From Phytophthora quininea (Eukaryota; Oomycota; Peronosporomycetes; Peronosporales; Peronosporaceae): 64,000 nucleotides of DNA. Made by a program: the position numbers and the translations under genes. The DNA is taken from positions 186,001 through 250,000 of the forward strand of contig JAAVTG010000545.1 in the NCBI GenBank assembly GCA_011947345.1, given 5' to 3'. The notes beneath the pieces are model-generated. The model made no database searches and was not told the origin of the DNA. It saw only the letters and a program-made list of their open reading frames with translations. This document shows, one piece after another, positions 1-11,600 of this stretch (position 1 is its first letter; every line of letters begins with the position of its first letter).

Positions 1-714
1 GCGGTTTGGCTGAGCGACGCGTCTGTGGTGGAGGACGACGAGCGCTTGCCAAGTGCACGAGAGAGCTCTGCTAACTCCGACCGCTCCATTCCGGCTCGTG
101 CTGTAGCCTGCAATGGTGTAGATGTAGCTGATGTGTCATTTGGAGTTTGAGGTACAGGCTCCGAAGACGACGCTGGTGTTGGAGGACTTGTTGCTCCGTC
201 AGCATCAGCGTTCTCTTCAACTCGAGGCGAGTGAACAGTACAGTCGGGCAGCTCTGCAGGAGGCGCCTCGACAAAGTCATCATTGAGATCGACTACCGCC
301 ATAGCCGCTTCAATGGCATACTGCAAGCGTTTAGCTCACCGAACCTCCTCCGGACACGTGCCGTCACCTGCACGATCGCAAAACAATTAGATGGATACGC
401 AATACTGCAGCACATTTACCGCGTACCAGTCGGCTTGGGCACACGCACGAGCTTCTGGAATTTTCTCTTTAGGCTGTCGCCATCTCTTTCGGTCCAACCT
501 GCAGGGATGTTCGTGTTGAACTGAGACGCAGCGTTTTGCCACTGCTCAGCACCAAACGGAAGAATATCTTCCACGATGTCCAGCATCCCTAAAGGGGATA
601 GACACGTCAGCCACGCCATTAAATAGAACGTCATCAGCCTGCATTACGCATGATCTCCGACTTCGTGAAGTTCTTCCCCTTTGTCTTGCCTTTCCCCTTT
701 CCGGTTGGCGCCAT
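1..714 (-). pseudogene. Relic of a Myb/SANT-like DNA-binding protein (transposon-associated), runs off the left edge
   Basis: Read on the minus strand from the ATG at 714, a lysine/glycine-rich start (MAPTGKGKGKTKGKN) stops near 628. The reading continues in another frame with a helical segment at 634-416 carrying W, ILPFGAEQW and a DGDSLKRKFQKL block followed by KPTG. This is the SANT/Myb-like module common in oomycete transposon-associated ORFs. A third frame at about 312-1 gives an acidic then Ser/Thr/Pro-rich tail. At least two frame changes are needed, so it is treated as decayed. The family assignment is from motif recognition only. The C-terminal end is outside the window. Confidence 0.5.
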
Positions 715-841
715 GGAAGACAAAGGTGCGTGTGGCTCTTGTGTAGGCAAATTGAAAATGAGAGCTGCTGATCAGCTCGCTGCATTTTCGTTTGTTCTCG
801 CCCAGAGCACGAAGAACACCTTTGACCTAAGAACTAAACGT

Positions 842-897
842 GTACCAAGTTACCTCACTTGGTCAGACGTCTTTGGTGTCTGACCATCGCTTGGTAC
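842..897. repeat. Imperfect hairpin / inverted repeat
   Basis: GTACCAAG at 842-849 pairs with CTTGGTAC at 890-897, and TGGTCAGAC at 860-868 pairs with GTCTGACCA at 878-886, giving a nested stem with a 9-nt loop. It lies in gene-free DNA between the Myb-like relic and the Harbinger element. It could be the remnant of a small inverted-repeat element. No coding sequence is recognised between 715 and 1430. Confidence 0.45.
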
Positions 898-1575
898 CGA
901 TATGGTACGTCGATAGTCCTCCATATGGGAGAGGTTTGGTCCGTGTGCATAGGCGATTTTTGGAAGTCCTTCACTGTTGTTGTTTATGTCTATGTGTTTC
1001 CTACCAGGGGTCGGACTACTTTGATTGTGAATGAATCGTTGTCGAGACGCTCGTCACAATCACTATTGGAATAATGTCAGGTCTTGAGAAAACAATTACA
1101 ATTCTCCGATCTAATTGTTTATCTTCTCGTTGAGGTTGTTCTTGCGTTCTTATTGACAGTTTAGCAGAGACGTAAATAACAACGTCCAGGTCTCTCTAGG
1201 GACTAGAAGGTGGGAAAACACAAGCGAGTTTCTTTTTCTCGCGCTTCGGCTAACACCTTAGATTCCACACTGCAGCTGCTCGAGTTCCACCCAGCTCTTC
1301 AACAAATCCTCTCCTGAAACCTGAATAATCTGCCTCTCAAGATGACCGTTCCACCGACGATGCCAATCAGATCCGTGTTCGCTCACCAAGCCTCAAAACT
1401 GTCATACAAGGCCATTAGCGGTTCTCAATTGCGCAGCGGCAAGTAACATTTTTTGGCGGCGGCAAAGAGAAAACTGTTTTGTCCAATCACATACTTAGTA
1501 ATTGAGGCCCCGGTTTGATGATGCAGCAAGTTGGTTTTGGTTTTGCAGCAAGACGCAAGATTTCCAGCCTAAAAG

Positions 1576-2829
1576 ATGCCGCGGCTCTCCAAGAAGCGAC
1601 GTCTGCTGAAGCGACTTATCTCGGTGGTAACAAGGCGGGGAGCTGCCGCTGCACGCAGTGAGCTACTGAGTGATCCAGACAGTGATGAAGATGACCTGGA
1701 CGAGTACTACATTATGGAGTATGAGCGGGTGCAAACAGCATGCTACGGAGCTCGATCGAGCTACGGTAGTAAGAAAAGCGATGGCTGAAGCTGCTTTACA
1801 ACCATCAGCACACTACCGAATCCGAGTTTTGAAGCACTTCCGAATGAAGAGAGTGGAGTTTTTCCGCCTTGCGTCTCTAGTCGAAGATGATCCCGTGTTC
1901 AAGTCAACTGGGGAGGGGACCATTTCGCGGTGATGTACACTTACATTTGATGACACTTCTTAAGTTTCTCGGGGGCTACGGTAACGTCAACACAGCTCTC
2001 GCTATTGGGAAGTTGCTTGGCTTGGCTGAGGGTAGCTTCAACTACCGTGACCGAGCCATAGCTGCCATATTGAAGCTGGAGGATTCTGTGACAACGTGGC
2101 CAGACCGCGATGAACGGCTTGATATCGCACAACGAATAAAGGACGCGTACGGCTTTGTGAATTGCGTTGGCATTACCGATGGTACTCTATTTCCTCTTGC
2201 TACGAAACCGAGCTACAACGGCGAGGATTACTACAGCCAAAGTCGTCCTACGCAGTCAACGCTTTGATAACCTGTGATGACGTTGCTCGAGTGTGGAGTG
2301 TAGTCGTCGGATGGCCAGGTTCAGTCCATGACAACCGCGTGTGGTCAAACAGCCCTGTTGCATTGGCTCCTGATGCCCATTTCCAATGCAGCGAATACTT
2401 GCTTTTGATTCAGCCTTTCAGGCATCACGAATAATGGTTCCGGCGTTTAAGAAACCACCAAAGGCGGAGCTACATCCTGACAACAGCTACTTCAACAAGC
2501 AGTTGGCAGAAGCCCGTATTAAGAGCGAGCACTGCATTGGTCTGCTTAAAATGCGTTTCCAATACCTCCGCGAAATTCGAGTCGAGCTAAAGAAAAAGCG
2601 GAAGTATATGAGACGCATAATACGCTACGTGATGTGCACGTGTATTATCCACAACTTATTAATCGCGGAACCTGTCCCAAATGAGTGGCGCGAAGAATTG
2701 GATGCCAGTATTACTGGTGAGCTTGAAGACGATGATGAACTCAACATGCCAGTTGCATCAGGCTCCGACGGAGGTGAACGGCGAAATCAATTGCTAGGCT
2801 ACATGCTAGAAATACGTACTCAAAGGTAG
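1576..2829 (+). pseudogene. Harbinger (DDE_Tnp_4-type) transposase, frameshifted
   Basis: Starts MPRLSKKRRLL and continues across several frames: an acidic N-terminus (to about 1788), HYRIRVLKHFRMKRVEFFRL (about 1803-1870), then a catalytic-region block from about 1937 with GITDGTLFPLATKP (first acidic residue), NALITCDD and WSVVVGWPGSVHDNRVW (second), then EHCIGLLKMRF (acidic third region) in the last frame. These are DDE_4 superfamily signatures of PIF/Harbinger nucleases. At least three frame changes (near 1790, 1930, 2250 and 2400) prevent a full-length product, so this copy is probably inactive. Confidence 0.75.
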
Positions 2830-3756
2830 AAGCGCATCAATATCATCTTGTGCAACTCCTTCTTGTTGAAGCTTATTGCGTTCACGGAGTAGATCAATCT
2901 TGCGTTGCTGGCGCCAATGTTCGGCTTCCTGCCTCAATTTCTCAGCTTGGGCGTTAGCTTTGGTGATACGAGCGTCGATTGCACGGGTTTCATCTAGATG
3001 CTGCTGCTTACAAGTCTCTGCTTCACGCTCCTGTAACTCCAGCGTACGTTTTCGAATTTCCAAATCCTGTATCTGAAGGTCCCGCTGCTGTGCTAGTTGA
3101 ATTTCCTTCATTTTAATGAACGGGGTCTGTTCTGATTCGCCGGGTGTGCGCGATCGCTTTGTAGGTCGCTGAGCTATCGAAATGGGTGTCGATGCCGGTC
3201 GTACTGGTAGTGTTGTGCTAGACTGAGCAGCTGCATTGGTCACGCCAATGCTATCTCTTGGACTATCAGTTGCGTCACTTGAGCTATCGTTCTCATCTTC
3301 AGTGTCTTCCTGGCGTGCAGCTGAATCAGTGCTGAGAAGAGAAGGATGCGTACTGGCGCAGTCGATCATGATATCACGCAAGTGGAAGTACAATGAGCAC
3401 CTTTGGATAAGTCCGTCTCGAATACTAGGATCGTTGTATTCACGACCTTGTCCAAACCAGTGGCGCCAATCTTCAGCGCTTCTAAATAAACTCTCGAGTG
3501 CGCTGATCTTGTTTGTGATGTCTTTAGCACTCCGAGGCGTTGTAATACCAGCTGCTTCAATTTTGAAGATCACTTCACCCGCTATTGTAGTTTTGCTTTC
3601 GGACTCGCTATCGCCTCCACGGTAGCGATTGTAATTATTTCCATCTGTCATCCAGTCCACCAAAACACTAAGCGAGCTGACAGCTGCAGTCGGTCCGTCG
3701 TTATGCCAAGGAACGCGTTTTTGTTGTTGTGTCGGAGCAGTTTGGGGCTGCTTCAT
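2806..3756 (-). CDS. Harbinger-associated SANT/Myb-like DNA-binding protein
   Basis: A minus-strand ORF of about 316 residues if the methionine at 3756 (MKQPQTAPTQQQKR) is the start; the frame is open up to 3978. A trihelix/SANT-like region follows (VLVDWMTDGNNYNRYRGG, then an SAEDWRHWFGQG motif with the spaced tryptophans), then a Ser/Asp/Glu-rich linker and a long glutamine- and glutamate-rich coiled coil at the C-terminus. Harbinger elements use such a protein to bring the nuclease to the element ends. The 3' end overlaps the transposase 3' end by 24 bp, tail to tail. This ORF is intact although its partner transposase is broken. Confidence 0.6.
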   Translation of the reverse strand: MKQPQTAPTQQQKRVPWHNDGPTAAVSSLSVLVDWMTDGNNYNRYRGGDSESESKTTIAGEVIFKIEAAGITTPRSAKDITNKISALESLFRSAEDWRHWFGQGREYNDPSIRDGLIQRCSLYFHLRDIMIDCASTHPSLLSTDSAARQEDTEDENDSSSDATDSPRDSIGVTNAAAQSSTTLPVRPASTPISIAQRPTKRSRTPGESEQTPFIKMKEIQLAQQRDLQIQDLEIRKRTLELQEREAETCKQQHLDETRAIDARITKANAQAEKLRQEAEHWRQQRKIDLLRERNKLQQEGVAQDDIDALLPLSTYF

Positions 3757-4294
3757 AAGCGCATTAAAGCAACGCTTTCCACATGAGACACTGTTGAACT
3801 TACGGGGGCGCCAAACTGAACCAGCATAGTTGAAGCACAAGCAGCGTGAACAGTACGGACGCAACCATCTCTGCTGCATTCGCACATTATGCACCCGTCT
3901 CCTTCTTTGGGCACTTTCTTGCAGCTTCTCCAGCAGCAAGATCAAGCAGATGTCGAGACACCATGATCTGGGGGGCACGCCATCCAGCAGCTACCCGTCG
4001 ACAGGTGGTTGACAGCTGTCTGCACTCTCGCCTTTGGTCTTCAGTCCCCGCGTTTGCTCGTTATCGTCAGATCCTGCTGCCATCATACACACGCTTGGGT
4101 AAGAAGACAAAGCTCACCAACAGCGCGCCTTTTCAAATGACCTGCAACCTTCCCCTCGGCGAGCAAAAACTGATGTTGCTGCTGCAGTCCGACGTGCACC
4201 AGTTTTGGTGCAGAACGAGAAAAATGTGCTCGGCCAATCAGAGAACCGGAAAAAATATTGACTTGCAGCAGAAAAAATCCTACTTGCAGCTGCA

Positions 4295-4840
4295 CAATTA
4301 AGAACCTCTATTGTTGTCTGTACTGGGATGAAACGGCTGATGGACGAATGTGCAATCCGTGCAACAAACTTGTGAAGCAGGTTAAGTCGGCAGGATACGC
4401 TAACCTGATCGGCCATCTCGGAATTCAAGGACCCATGCCTTGCAAACAGGGTTTTGACAACATTCAAACTATGAGGACGTGGTTCTCATGTGCATTCGCG
4501 AGAAGCGTGTGGTCTCCATGGACATGCTCATCGAGCAGGATGCTCTATCGACCTAACAGAGGATGAAACTGGTGGTCCATAAGAATTTCACGTTGAGGAT
4601 GTGGACGTTGAGATTGTGCATGCTACAGTCAATTCAATTCCTTAAACTCTAAGAAGTTAAAGGCGCGTATGATCGCCTGTGTGGACCTAATCGAACCTCC
4701 GTCCACAAAAAGATAAAGGACAATAAGTTCGTGCTGGTATTCGGTGGTGTCACTGACGGTGGAGAGTATTCCCTGGTTGTGTTTGCCATCACACAGAAGA
4801 GGCGGAGGTTCTTAGCGCTGTCCTACCAATTGCACCGTAG
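4295..4840 (+). pseudogene. hAT-type transposase relic (BED-like zinc finger plus RNase H-fold fragment)
   Basis: At about 4306-4440 the reading frame gives DETADGRMCNPCNKLVKQ then SAGYANLIGHL, a C-x2-C ... H pattern like the BED zinc fingers of oomycete hAT transposases. At about 4690-4830 another frame reads NKFVLVFGGVTDGGEYSLVV followed by a basic stretch and LALSY, resembling the start of the hAT catalytic domain. The sequence between is heavily decayed. The Harbinger element lies directly upstream and may have inserted next to or into it. Confidence 0.4.
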
Positions 4841-4859
4841 AGTCGTCGGCCGGCATTCT

Positions 4860-5170
4860 AGAGCCGATTGGTGAGGATCTAGAGCGAGCAAGCGTCGCCT
4901 TGGCTGCCTCTAGGCCACCGTTAGCATTGTCTCGCTCCCGTTCTAAGCTGTAGATCTTGGACTCTTGGCGTCGAAGATCCCCTCAGCGACATCGAGATCG
5001 TCTTGTAAACAATCACGATCCATAGAGGCACGAGCTAGATCGGCTTGGAGACGTTCGCAGTCGGCCACGGCGCGATCCAGACCTCGGCGTAAATGGTCGA
5101 TCAGGTGCAGGCTGATGGAGATCTCATCGTCACGTATACGGAGATGCCGCTGAAGCGACTCGATCTCAGC
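4860..5170 (-). pseudogene. Coiled-coil ORF fragment, retroelement gag-like (uncertain)
   Basis: On the minus strand about 65 codons (5160 down to about 4960) read as a heptad-like coiled coil with LHLIDHLRRGLDRAVADCER and ASMDRDCLQDDLDVAEG, after which stops appear. It resembles the coiled-coil N-termini of oomycete retroelement gag-like ORFs, but no zinc knuckle or protease is present, so family placement is a guess. No complete gene is seen. Confidence 0.25.
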
Positions 5171-5589
5171 GTCAACGAGGCCACGATGATCCTCAGCGCG
5201 TTAGTGTTCCATCACATCGATCTCACGAGATAATTGGGAATCGGCGTGTGTCACCAGCTGGGATTTCATCGGGGAGGTATTTGTCGACGTCAGTGTCTCG
5301 CTCAAATTGGTGGAGAGAAGGCTGGAGCTATTTGTACTGTTTTAGCAAACGGTGAATACCGCTCCAGCGTAGCTCGTGCATGACCACAAGTTTCAAGTTG
5401 CAGCCATTCGCTTTTAACAAAGCGATTTGTTTCACCGACTTTAGCTTGCACGTCAATACGGATACCTTCACGATCGTGGTTTTGTACGGCTTCAGATATC
5501 CCTTACGGCAAGATTAAATCGGTGCACCGTGCACCGACCATTGACGCTGCAACACGACGATAAATTGTCCTATTGGTTTACATATTATC

Positions 5590-6310
5590 GTGCACAATGG
5601 CGTCGATGTTGCTGACGTAGAGCTCCCACTGATCACTTATCATATCCAAGAGTCGAACATGCTCGCCTGCAGTCATGCTCCGCTCGTTGAGCAGAGGGCA
5701 GCTTGTGCAGTCGCAGACGCAGCCGAGCGCGAGTCGGCCGAGCTAGCGACCGCCAACAGCCAGCTACGTAGGTATCGTGACGCTGCCGTCACTTCCTATC
5801 ATCAGGCACATCGAGATCTGGTGCAAGCCCAGTCTGACCTCGTTTCCGTCGTCAAAGAGCGTGATGATCTTCAGAAGGAAGCATAACGACTTCGTACGTA
5901 ACTCTTCAGATCTCTCCTCCCCCTCTCTTTCGCCGTTGGCCCATACTAACTCGGAGATTGCCTCTTCACAGAACGTACCCTCGTAAAGGTTAATGTGTCG
6001 ATCGGATCCCTAGGTCGGAATGTGGCGAACGCCCAAGCCCAGCGAGATACTGCTCTCCGCAGTGCTAGAACATGTCAGCTGTGGCTTTGCTAGTGGGGAT
6101 CGTCCCTGGGTCCAAACGTCTACGTGGTTCCGAAGTCGCTGGTGCTCCGTCTGCGAAGGATGTCAAGCTCACCCACCAAGCTGTCCACTGGCTCTGGATC
6201 CGATATAGTCAAAGATCCCAGCTCCTTTGGCGAGCCCGATTGTGTGGTGAAGCTCGTTGTGGATTGATGGTGAGACTCCGCGACTGTTGGGTGATGGTGA
6301 TGGACGGGTG
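5590..6310 (+). pseudogene. Coiled-coil ORF fragment, retroelement gag-like (uncertain)
   Basis: An open frame at 5590-5886 contains a helical, Ala/Glu/Arg-rich coiled coil (ESAELATANSQLRRYRDAA, VQAQSDLVSVVKERDDLQ). Similar character continues in another frame from about 5970 (ANAQAQRDTALRSAR) and past an internal stop to about 6300. It is oriented opposite to the similar fragment at 4860-5170, so the two could be parts of one rearranged repeat. No catalytic motif is visible. Confidence 0.25.
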
Positions 6311-6373
6311 AGACACGTGGAGAACATTCGGGAACTCCTGACCGACCGCAATCATTTTTGGGTCGGTCACTTT

Positions 6374-6459
6374 GGTCGATCATGGGCAATCATTTCGGTA
6401 CACGATCACTTTCGGTTGATCAGGTGCAATCATTTCGACACGCGATCACGATCACTTCC
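6374..6459. repeat. Imperfect tandem duplication rich in GATCA
   Basis: Two adjacent units of about 40-46 bp share the order GATCA, GCAATCATTTCG, CACGCGATCA-like and CACTT. They start at about 6374 and 6414. The repeat sits inside decayed, gene-free DNA. Confidence 0.4.
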
Positions 6460-7469
6460 GATGATCACTGTACATCAGCCATGCGGCAGTTACGTGGGTA
6501 TGCGGTCACTCTCTGGCGGCACTCGACGATCGAGTGGATGTTGTGCAAAGGAAGCTCGGCGAAGGAGTGATGCGCAAGCAAGTTGAAGGACGGCGGAGCT
6601 GAGTAACACCCAATGAGCGGTGACGAGATCTTGGGTGCTCTCTTTTAAAGACGTTAAGCAAGGACAAAGTAAGGATAGTGTAAAGGAGTGCAGACAGCTG
6701 TATTGGATAGAGAAGGAGGCTATAGAACAAACAGAGTTGATTTTCCCTGGAACGCACAAGAGGCATCGGGCACGGGAAGGTATATTGGCCCACCCACGCC
6801 GTCAAGTCGCAGAGGGCCCGGAAGCTTTTGGCTGGCGATCACTCATCCCCGGGATCCCGCTATCGGAAGCGGTCGCGCTCGCAAGAACCCAAGCAAAGGA
6901 AATGACAAGGACAAGGACAAAAAGGGCCCAAGACACCGTCTGGCCCGTCGACCACGAGCTTAAAGAATCGCTCAGAGAGGACATCCCAACCCGGACAGCA
7001 GACGAAGCATATCCGCGCTGCTGCCCAATGTCCCCGACTGCCCAAGTAGGTTCAAGTGACCACCAACCCACTCATCTCCAAGCCGCCTGAAGAGCGTTAC
7101 CCGCCCGCCGACGGGTACACAAGGTGAAGAAGAGTTCGGCACACGCACGGCACATCGGGTGCCCCTCCGCAGTCGGCGGTCTGAGCACCGTACGCAAGAG
7201 CGGTTTCGGTAAATCGCGCTTCGCCACAATTGGAACTTCGACGCTTCCATGCGCTTCAAACTCGAAAAGTAAGGCTAACTTCTTCGAAGGCGGCAGGTAA
7301 TGGCGTCTCTTTCCTGCGATATAAATCTTTCACCGCGCTTCGATACAAGGTACCAACTGTAACGGGCCTAGACCGTTACCAGCTTGCACAAGCGCGAGGA
7401 AATAAAACTCTGGCTACTGATTGTCGAGATCGCCTAGTATGTCGAGGTCGTCGCAATCAACGGAATGGT
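6460..7469. other. Decayed repeat-derived DNA, no intact gene
   Basis: An open frame at 6620-7090 and overlapping frames encode Lys/Arg/Ser/Pro-rich stretches (for example GPKTPSGPSTTSLKNRSER in one frame) like the basic tail of a gag protein. No domain is recognisable and the best frame changes repeatedly, so nothing is called as a gene. Confidence 0.25.
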
Positions 7470-7760
7470 TCAATCTACTGATTGGCCACCGAGCTGGAGC
7501 ACAGTGGCGAACGTGTGACAGTAGCCTGTCACACCAACGCTGACGGACTTCCTTTTCTCCAACAAAAACTCCTCGAAGTCCGCGGCCGTGAACTTGTCCA
7601 GGTTAACTTGCCCAGTAGCGTCAAAGAACTCTGTAGCAGCTTCCTGCTTTTCCTCCTTAATCCATCGCGATATCTCTCGCAAGCTATCATGGTAGGCACT
7701 CTGCGTCTTGGAGGATACGTATGCATCCCTAAAATCTTGCGCAGTAACGACTCGATCACT
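7470..7760 (-). pseudogene. Crypton-like tyrosine-recombinase fragment (N-terminal SAM-like domain)
   Basis: The minus strand reads continuously from about 7755 to the stop at 7470: RDAYVSSKTQSAYHDSLREI, RWIKEEK, FFDATGQVNLDKFTAADFEEF, LLEKRKSVSVGVTGY. The order AY..S..T...Y...L..I.RWI followed by FT..DFEEFLL.KRKSVS is like the core-binding domain of oomycete Crypton recombinases. The catalytic R-H-R-Y domain is absent. Upstream on the same strand (about 8310-7863) lie Ser/Thr-rich open frames that may be the N-terminus of the same element. Recognition is from memory of the family, hence the modest confidence. Confidence 0.45.
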
Positions 7761-8661
7761 TCGTGTTGTGCCTGTCCAGGCGCTCCCGCTGACGGCATGA
7801 CATTAACATTAACCAGTATGCTACCCAAATTATTGCTGTCGATGTTTAAATGCACCGCTCACTCAACCTCCATGTCCGTGGTGCGGTTGATTCGTGTCCG
7901 AATGCACCGTAGCCAAGCCGCTGCCGCTTGTTTCCTGGTCCACGAAGACTAAGCTGCTGTCGTTCATGTCCATGCCCGCCGTTGCTGCCTTAGATTGTCT
8001 TGTCGGGGACGAGAATCTGGGCATACTGAGCGCGATCGAGGGCATCATGGTAGTTGCCCAGGACGAGCTCTTGCTGCTATTGGGCACTGTGGTGGCCACA
8101 GCGGAGGATGAACGTTTGGTGGCCGCTACGGCCAGAAGCTACACCAAGCGCTTGTGTTCTGCGGCGGCTGCCACGACCAGAAGCCGGGCGTCGTGCGTGC
8201 GAGCCGCTTTTGTCGTGGAGGCCTCTGTGCGTGATGAGCTCTTGATACGACTTCTTGTCGTGACGGTCATGCTCGTGACTGAGAACTTCATCTGCTGCGA
8301 GAGGAGGGCGTGAGCTTAGTTCTTGGGTTCTGGTTGGCAAAACTAACATTTTAGCCAATTGTGTGACCTGGCCTTGTGTCGGCGACGAAAGCGTGCTTAC
8401 GTGTATCTCATCAACACGTGTATATGAAACCAAACTGCGAAGAATGTACAAACATCGGCAGCGTTGTTGTTTTCTCCGCCGAATTTCCTGCGACAGCATA
8501 CAAACTCCAAGATATCGCCAACGTTTCGGCCGTTGTCCTCCGACTGGCGATGTCGAATGGATCAATTCACGTTCTGATTGGCTGGAATTTTTCTAAAGCA
8601 GGATTGGCCAAAATGCTTTAATTAGAGTAATTGGCTGTTATTACCAATACAATAACTAAGT

Positions 8662-11600
8662 ATGGTCGGACAAGTCGGCATATTCATTCGTGCCATGAGC
8701 AGCGTGCTGGAAGCCGAGGCTTCTTCGGGCGGCAGCGGTGGGTCTCGCAGCAACTCGTCGCCATTGGCCCTCGGTATACTCACCACATTCGCTCTCTCTC
8801 TCTTGTTGCTCCTCCCAAATAGACTCGTCGCCTGTGGTCGTGGACCCTCCCCGCGCCAGCGCGCGCCCCGTCGAGTCTGATGAGGAGGACGAGACGGACG
8901 AGCTGGAGGAGCACAAGGACGCCTCGGAGGACGATCTGCAGGTGGCAGGTGCCTCCCGCAGACGCCCGTCGAGACGTCTGGCCGCTCGGATGGGCAGTCT
9001 CAGTCCTCCGCCGACCTCGTCCCGTGGAGACGTGAGCAGCGCGTCCCCGTCGTCCCGCTACGAGCTGCGCACGCGTCGCGCCAAGCCCAAGCGCTTTGAC
9101 GAGTCCCTGTACAACGACGTCTTCAGTAGCGCCCACGAGACGCCGCCCTTTGTAACGCAGCCAGAGAGCAAGAAACGCCGTCGCCGCCGCAGCCGAGCAG
9201 GACGAGAGCGCAAACGGACGCGCCGCTTGCAGCGGTCGCACGTGGGTGAGGATGCCAGTGACGAGGAGAACGAGGCAGAGGCCCGCTTCGAAGACGATTT
9301 GAGCATGAAAGAGATTAACAGACGCATTAAAGCGCAGGAGCAGGAGGAGCAGCGGTCCAGGGAGCGCCAGCGACGCTCCACACGATACGCATTGCGGTCA
9401 AGAGAGAGCCTGGGAAGTATGAGCGCAATGGATAGCGTGTCGCCACCAGAGTCGGGCCGAGGGACGAAGCGATCGCCGCTGGATTTGAGCACCGACGCCA
9501 ATGGCGACGGCGGGCATGTGCAGGAGGCGGATGCAGACAACGAGTCGCAGTCTGAAAACGAAGAGGCCAACTCGGAGGACGAGCAGGTAGAGGATGAGGA
9601 AGACGGAGAAGGTGGGCCGGCGAGTGCCACTCGCTATCGCCTGCGTCGCCGCAGACAGGGGCAAAATGGATACGCCTTGGAAGAGCATCGCGAAAATTCA
9701 CAGGCTGGCTCCAGCAATGGAATAGCGACGCGCAGCCGAACCAGGAACGGCTCGGCTGCTGCTTTTGATGGCGATGAAGGCACAGCACGGCGTTATTCTC
9801 TGCGAGATCGTGCCAAAATGCATCGAACTGACGGCGAGGATGAAGCACACGTCTCTCCCGAGTCGGCGGCATACGCCGAGTACCACAAGCGCCAAGTTAA
9901 CGCTCGTGTTGGGGTTACTCGACGACGAGGAGCTAGCAGACGACTTTACCTACCGGATATGCCCGAAACATCGCCACGGCACCGTCGAGAGCGTGGGCGC
10001 GGCAAATATTTCCGTGGACGTCGAAGTCGCCGCCGTCGGTCATTATCGTCATCATCGTCGGGGTCGTCTTCGTCCGATGTGTTTTTGACGACGACGACTC
10101 GGATGGAGGAATGCGGACAAGTAGTCCGTGGCGATCCAAAGGCAGTCGCAAAGGCGGAAGCTCACGTGCCGATATTACGCCAGTGGAGGTGGATCGCAGC
10201 ATCACTTGGGATAGCGTTGGGGGCTGAAATCTCACATCGAAGCCCTAAAAGAAATGGTTATGCTGCCCCTCCTGTACCCCGAATTCTACGACAAGTACAA
10301 TGTGGCACCGCCATCGGGGGTGCTATTTTATGGACCTCCAGGTACAGGTAAAACGCTGCTAGCAAGAGCATTGGCCAACTCTTGTTCTATCTACGCAGAA
10401 GAAAACCAAGGTGATTCGTCCGAATCAACACAACTTGGAGAACAAAAGAAGGAAACGGGAAAGCCGAAGCGTAGCGTTACGTTTTACATGCGCAAAGGAG
10501 CAGATTGTCTGAGCAAGTGGGTCGGAGAAGCAGAGCGCCAATTGCGGCTTTTATTCGAAGAAGCCAAACGCAACCAGCCGTCCATCATTTTCTTCGATGA
10601 GATCGACGGCTTAGCCCCCGTGCGCAGCGCCAAGCAAGACCAGATCCACGCGTCCATTGTGTCGACGCTGCTGGCTCTGATGGATGGCATGGATTCGCGT
10701 GGCCGTGTGGTCGTGATCGGTGCAACAAACCGATTGGATGCGATCGACCCAGCTTTGCGTCGACCAGGGCGATTCGACCGCGAGTTGGGCTTCAAGCTTC
10801 CCAGCGTGAAAGAACGAAAAAGTATGCTGGCCATTCATTCAAAGCATTGGAACCCTCCACTGTCAGACAGGTTTTTGGCGGAGCTCGCAGAGCAGACAGT
10901 AGGCTATTGTGGTGCTGACATCAAGGCTCTGTGCGCCGAGGCTGCCCTGTGCTCCTTGCGACGCGTATACCCACAAGTCTATGCAAGTGACAACAAGCTA
11001 TTGATCAACCTAGACAAGGTGGTAGTGGCTCGTGGGGATTTTGCGAAAGCGTCGAAAAAGATTACCCCGGCGTCGCATCGAGCAGTTAGCTCATTTGCAG
11101 CCCCTTGCCGCGTGCCGTGAAAGGATTGCTGCAAGGACCGCTGGCGCAAGTGCTGCGAGATGTAGCTCGCCACTTTCCGCTTTTTCCTCTCGATCGGGCT
11201 GCAATTGATGATGTTACTACGATCGGTAACACCACCCAAGTAGGGGAAGTTGGCGGCAAAATGGATGAGGACGAAGACGAAGACGACGTGGATATTTATG
11301 CAGTTGCGAGTCGCGGTGACTGTGATGTGTGCCATGGCAATGAAGGTGAACTTGTCTGCTGTGATGGCTGCCCTGGTGCTTTCCATCGCAATTGTCTCCT
11401 CGAAGAGTCTTCCACATTACAGGAAACAGCAAAACCCGACACTCTCTGGTTTTGCCCTGACTGCCTGGATTCAAACACCGACGCCGTGGAAAAAGCGCGC
11501 GAGCGTACGCAAAAGAAGCGCGCTCCATCAATCGCATCACTTCACCTTCCGCGGCACTCTGGATTCCCCAGAGTTTTAATTTCTGGAAAGCCCGGCATGG

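Larger units (their letters stand above)
1431..4294. mobile_element. PIF/Harbinger-type DNA transposon with imperfect terminal inverted repeats
   Basis: The element carries a Harbinger nuclease-like ORF (plus strand, 1576-2829) and a convergent SANT/Myb-like ORF (minus strand, 2806-3756), the two-protein organisation typical of PIF/Harbinger. The left end starting GCGCAGCGGCAAGTA (1431) and the reverse complement of the right end starting GTGCAGCTGCAAGTA (4294) are similar over roughly 35 bp, including a central T-run. AATT flanks both ends and may be a target duplication or part of the repeat. The ends were matched by eye, so a few bases either way are possible. Confidence 0.6.

Noticed and set aside
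6620..7090. 156-residue protein-coding gene
   Set aside because: No domain, competing frames of equal quality, and set inside decayed repeats.
8780..9872. Long minus-strand open frames opposite the ATAD2-like N-terminus
   Set aside because: Arg/Ser/Ala/Cys-rich composition typical of antisense reading of a GC-rich, low-complexity coding region.
8738..10351. A separate 537-residue gene starting inside the first intron of the ATAD2-like gene
   Set aside because: Its first part is the intron read through, and its last part is an out-of-frame reading of the AAA domain start. The spliced and frame-corrected ATAD2 reading explains the region better.
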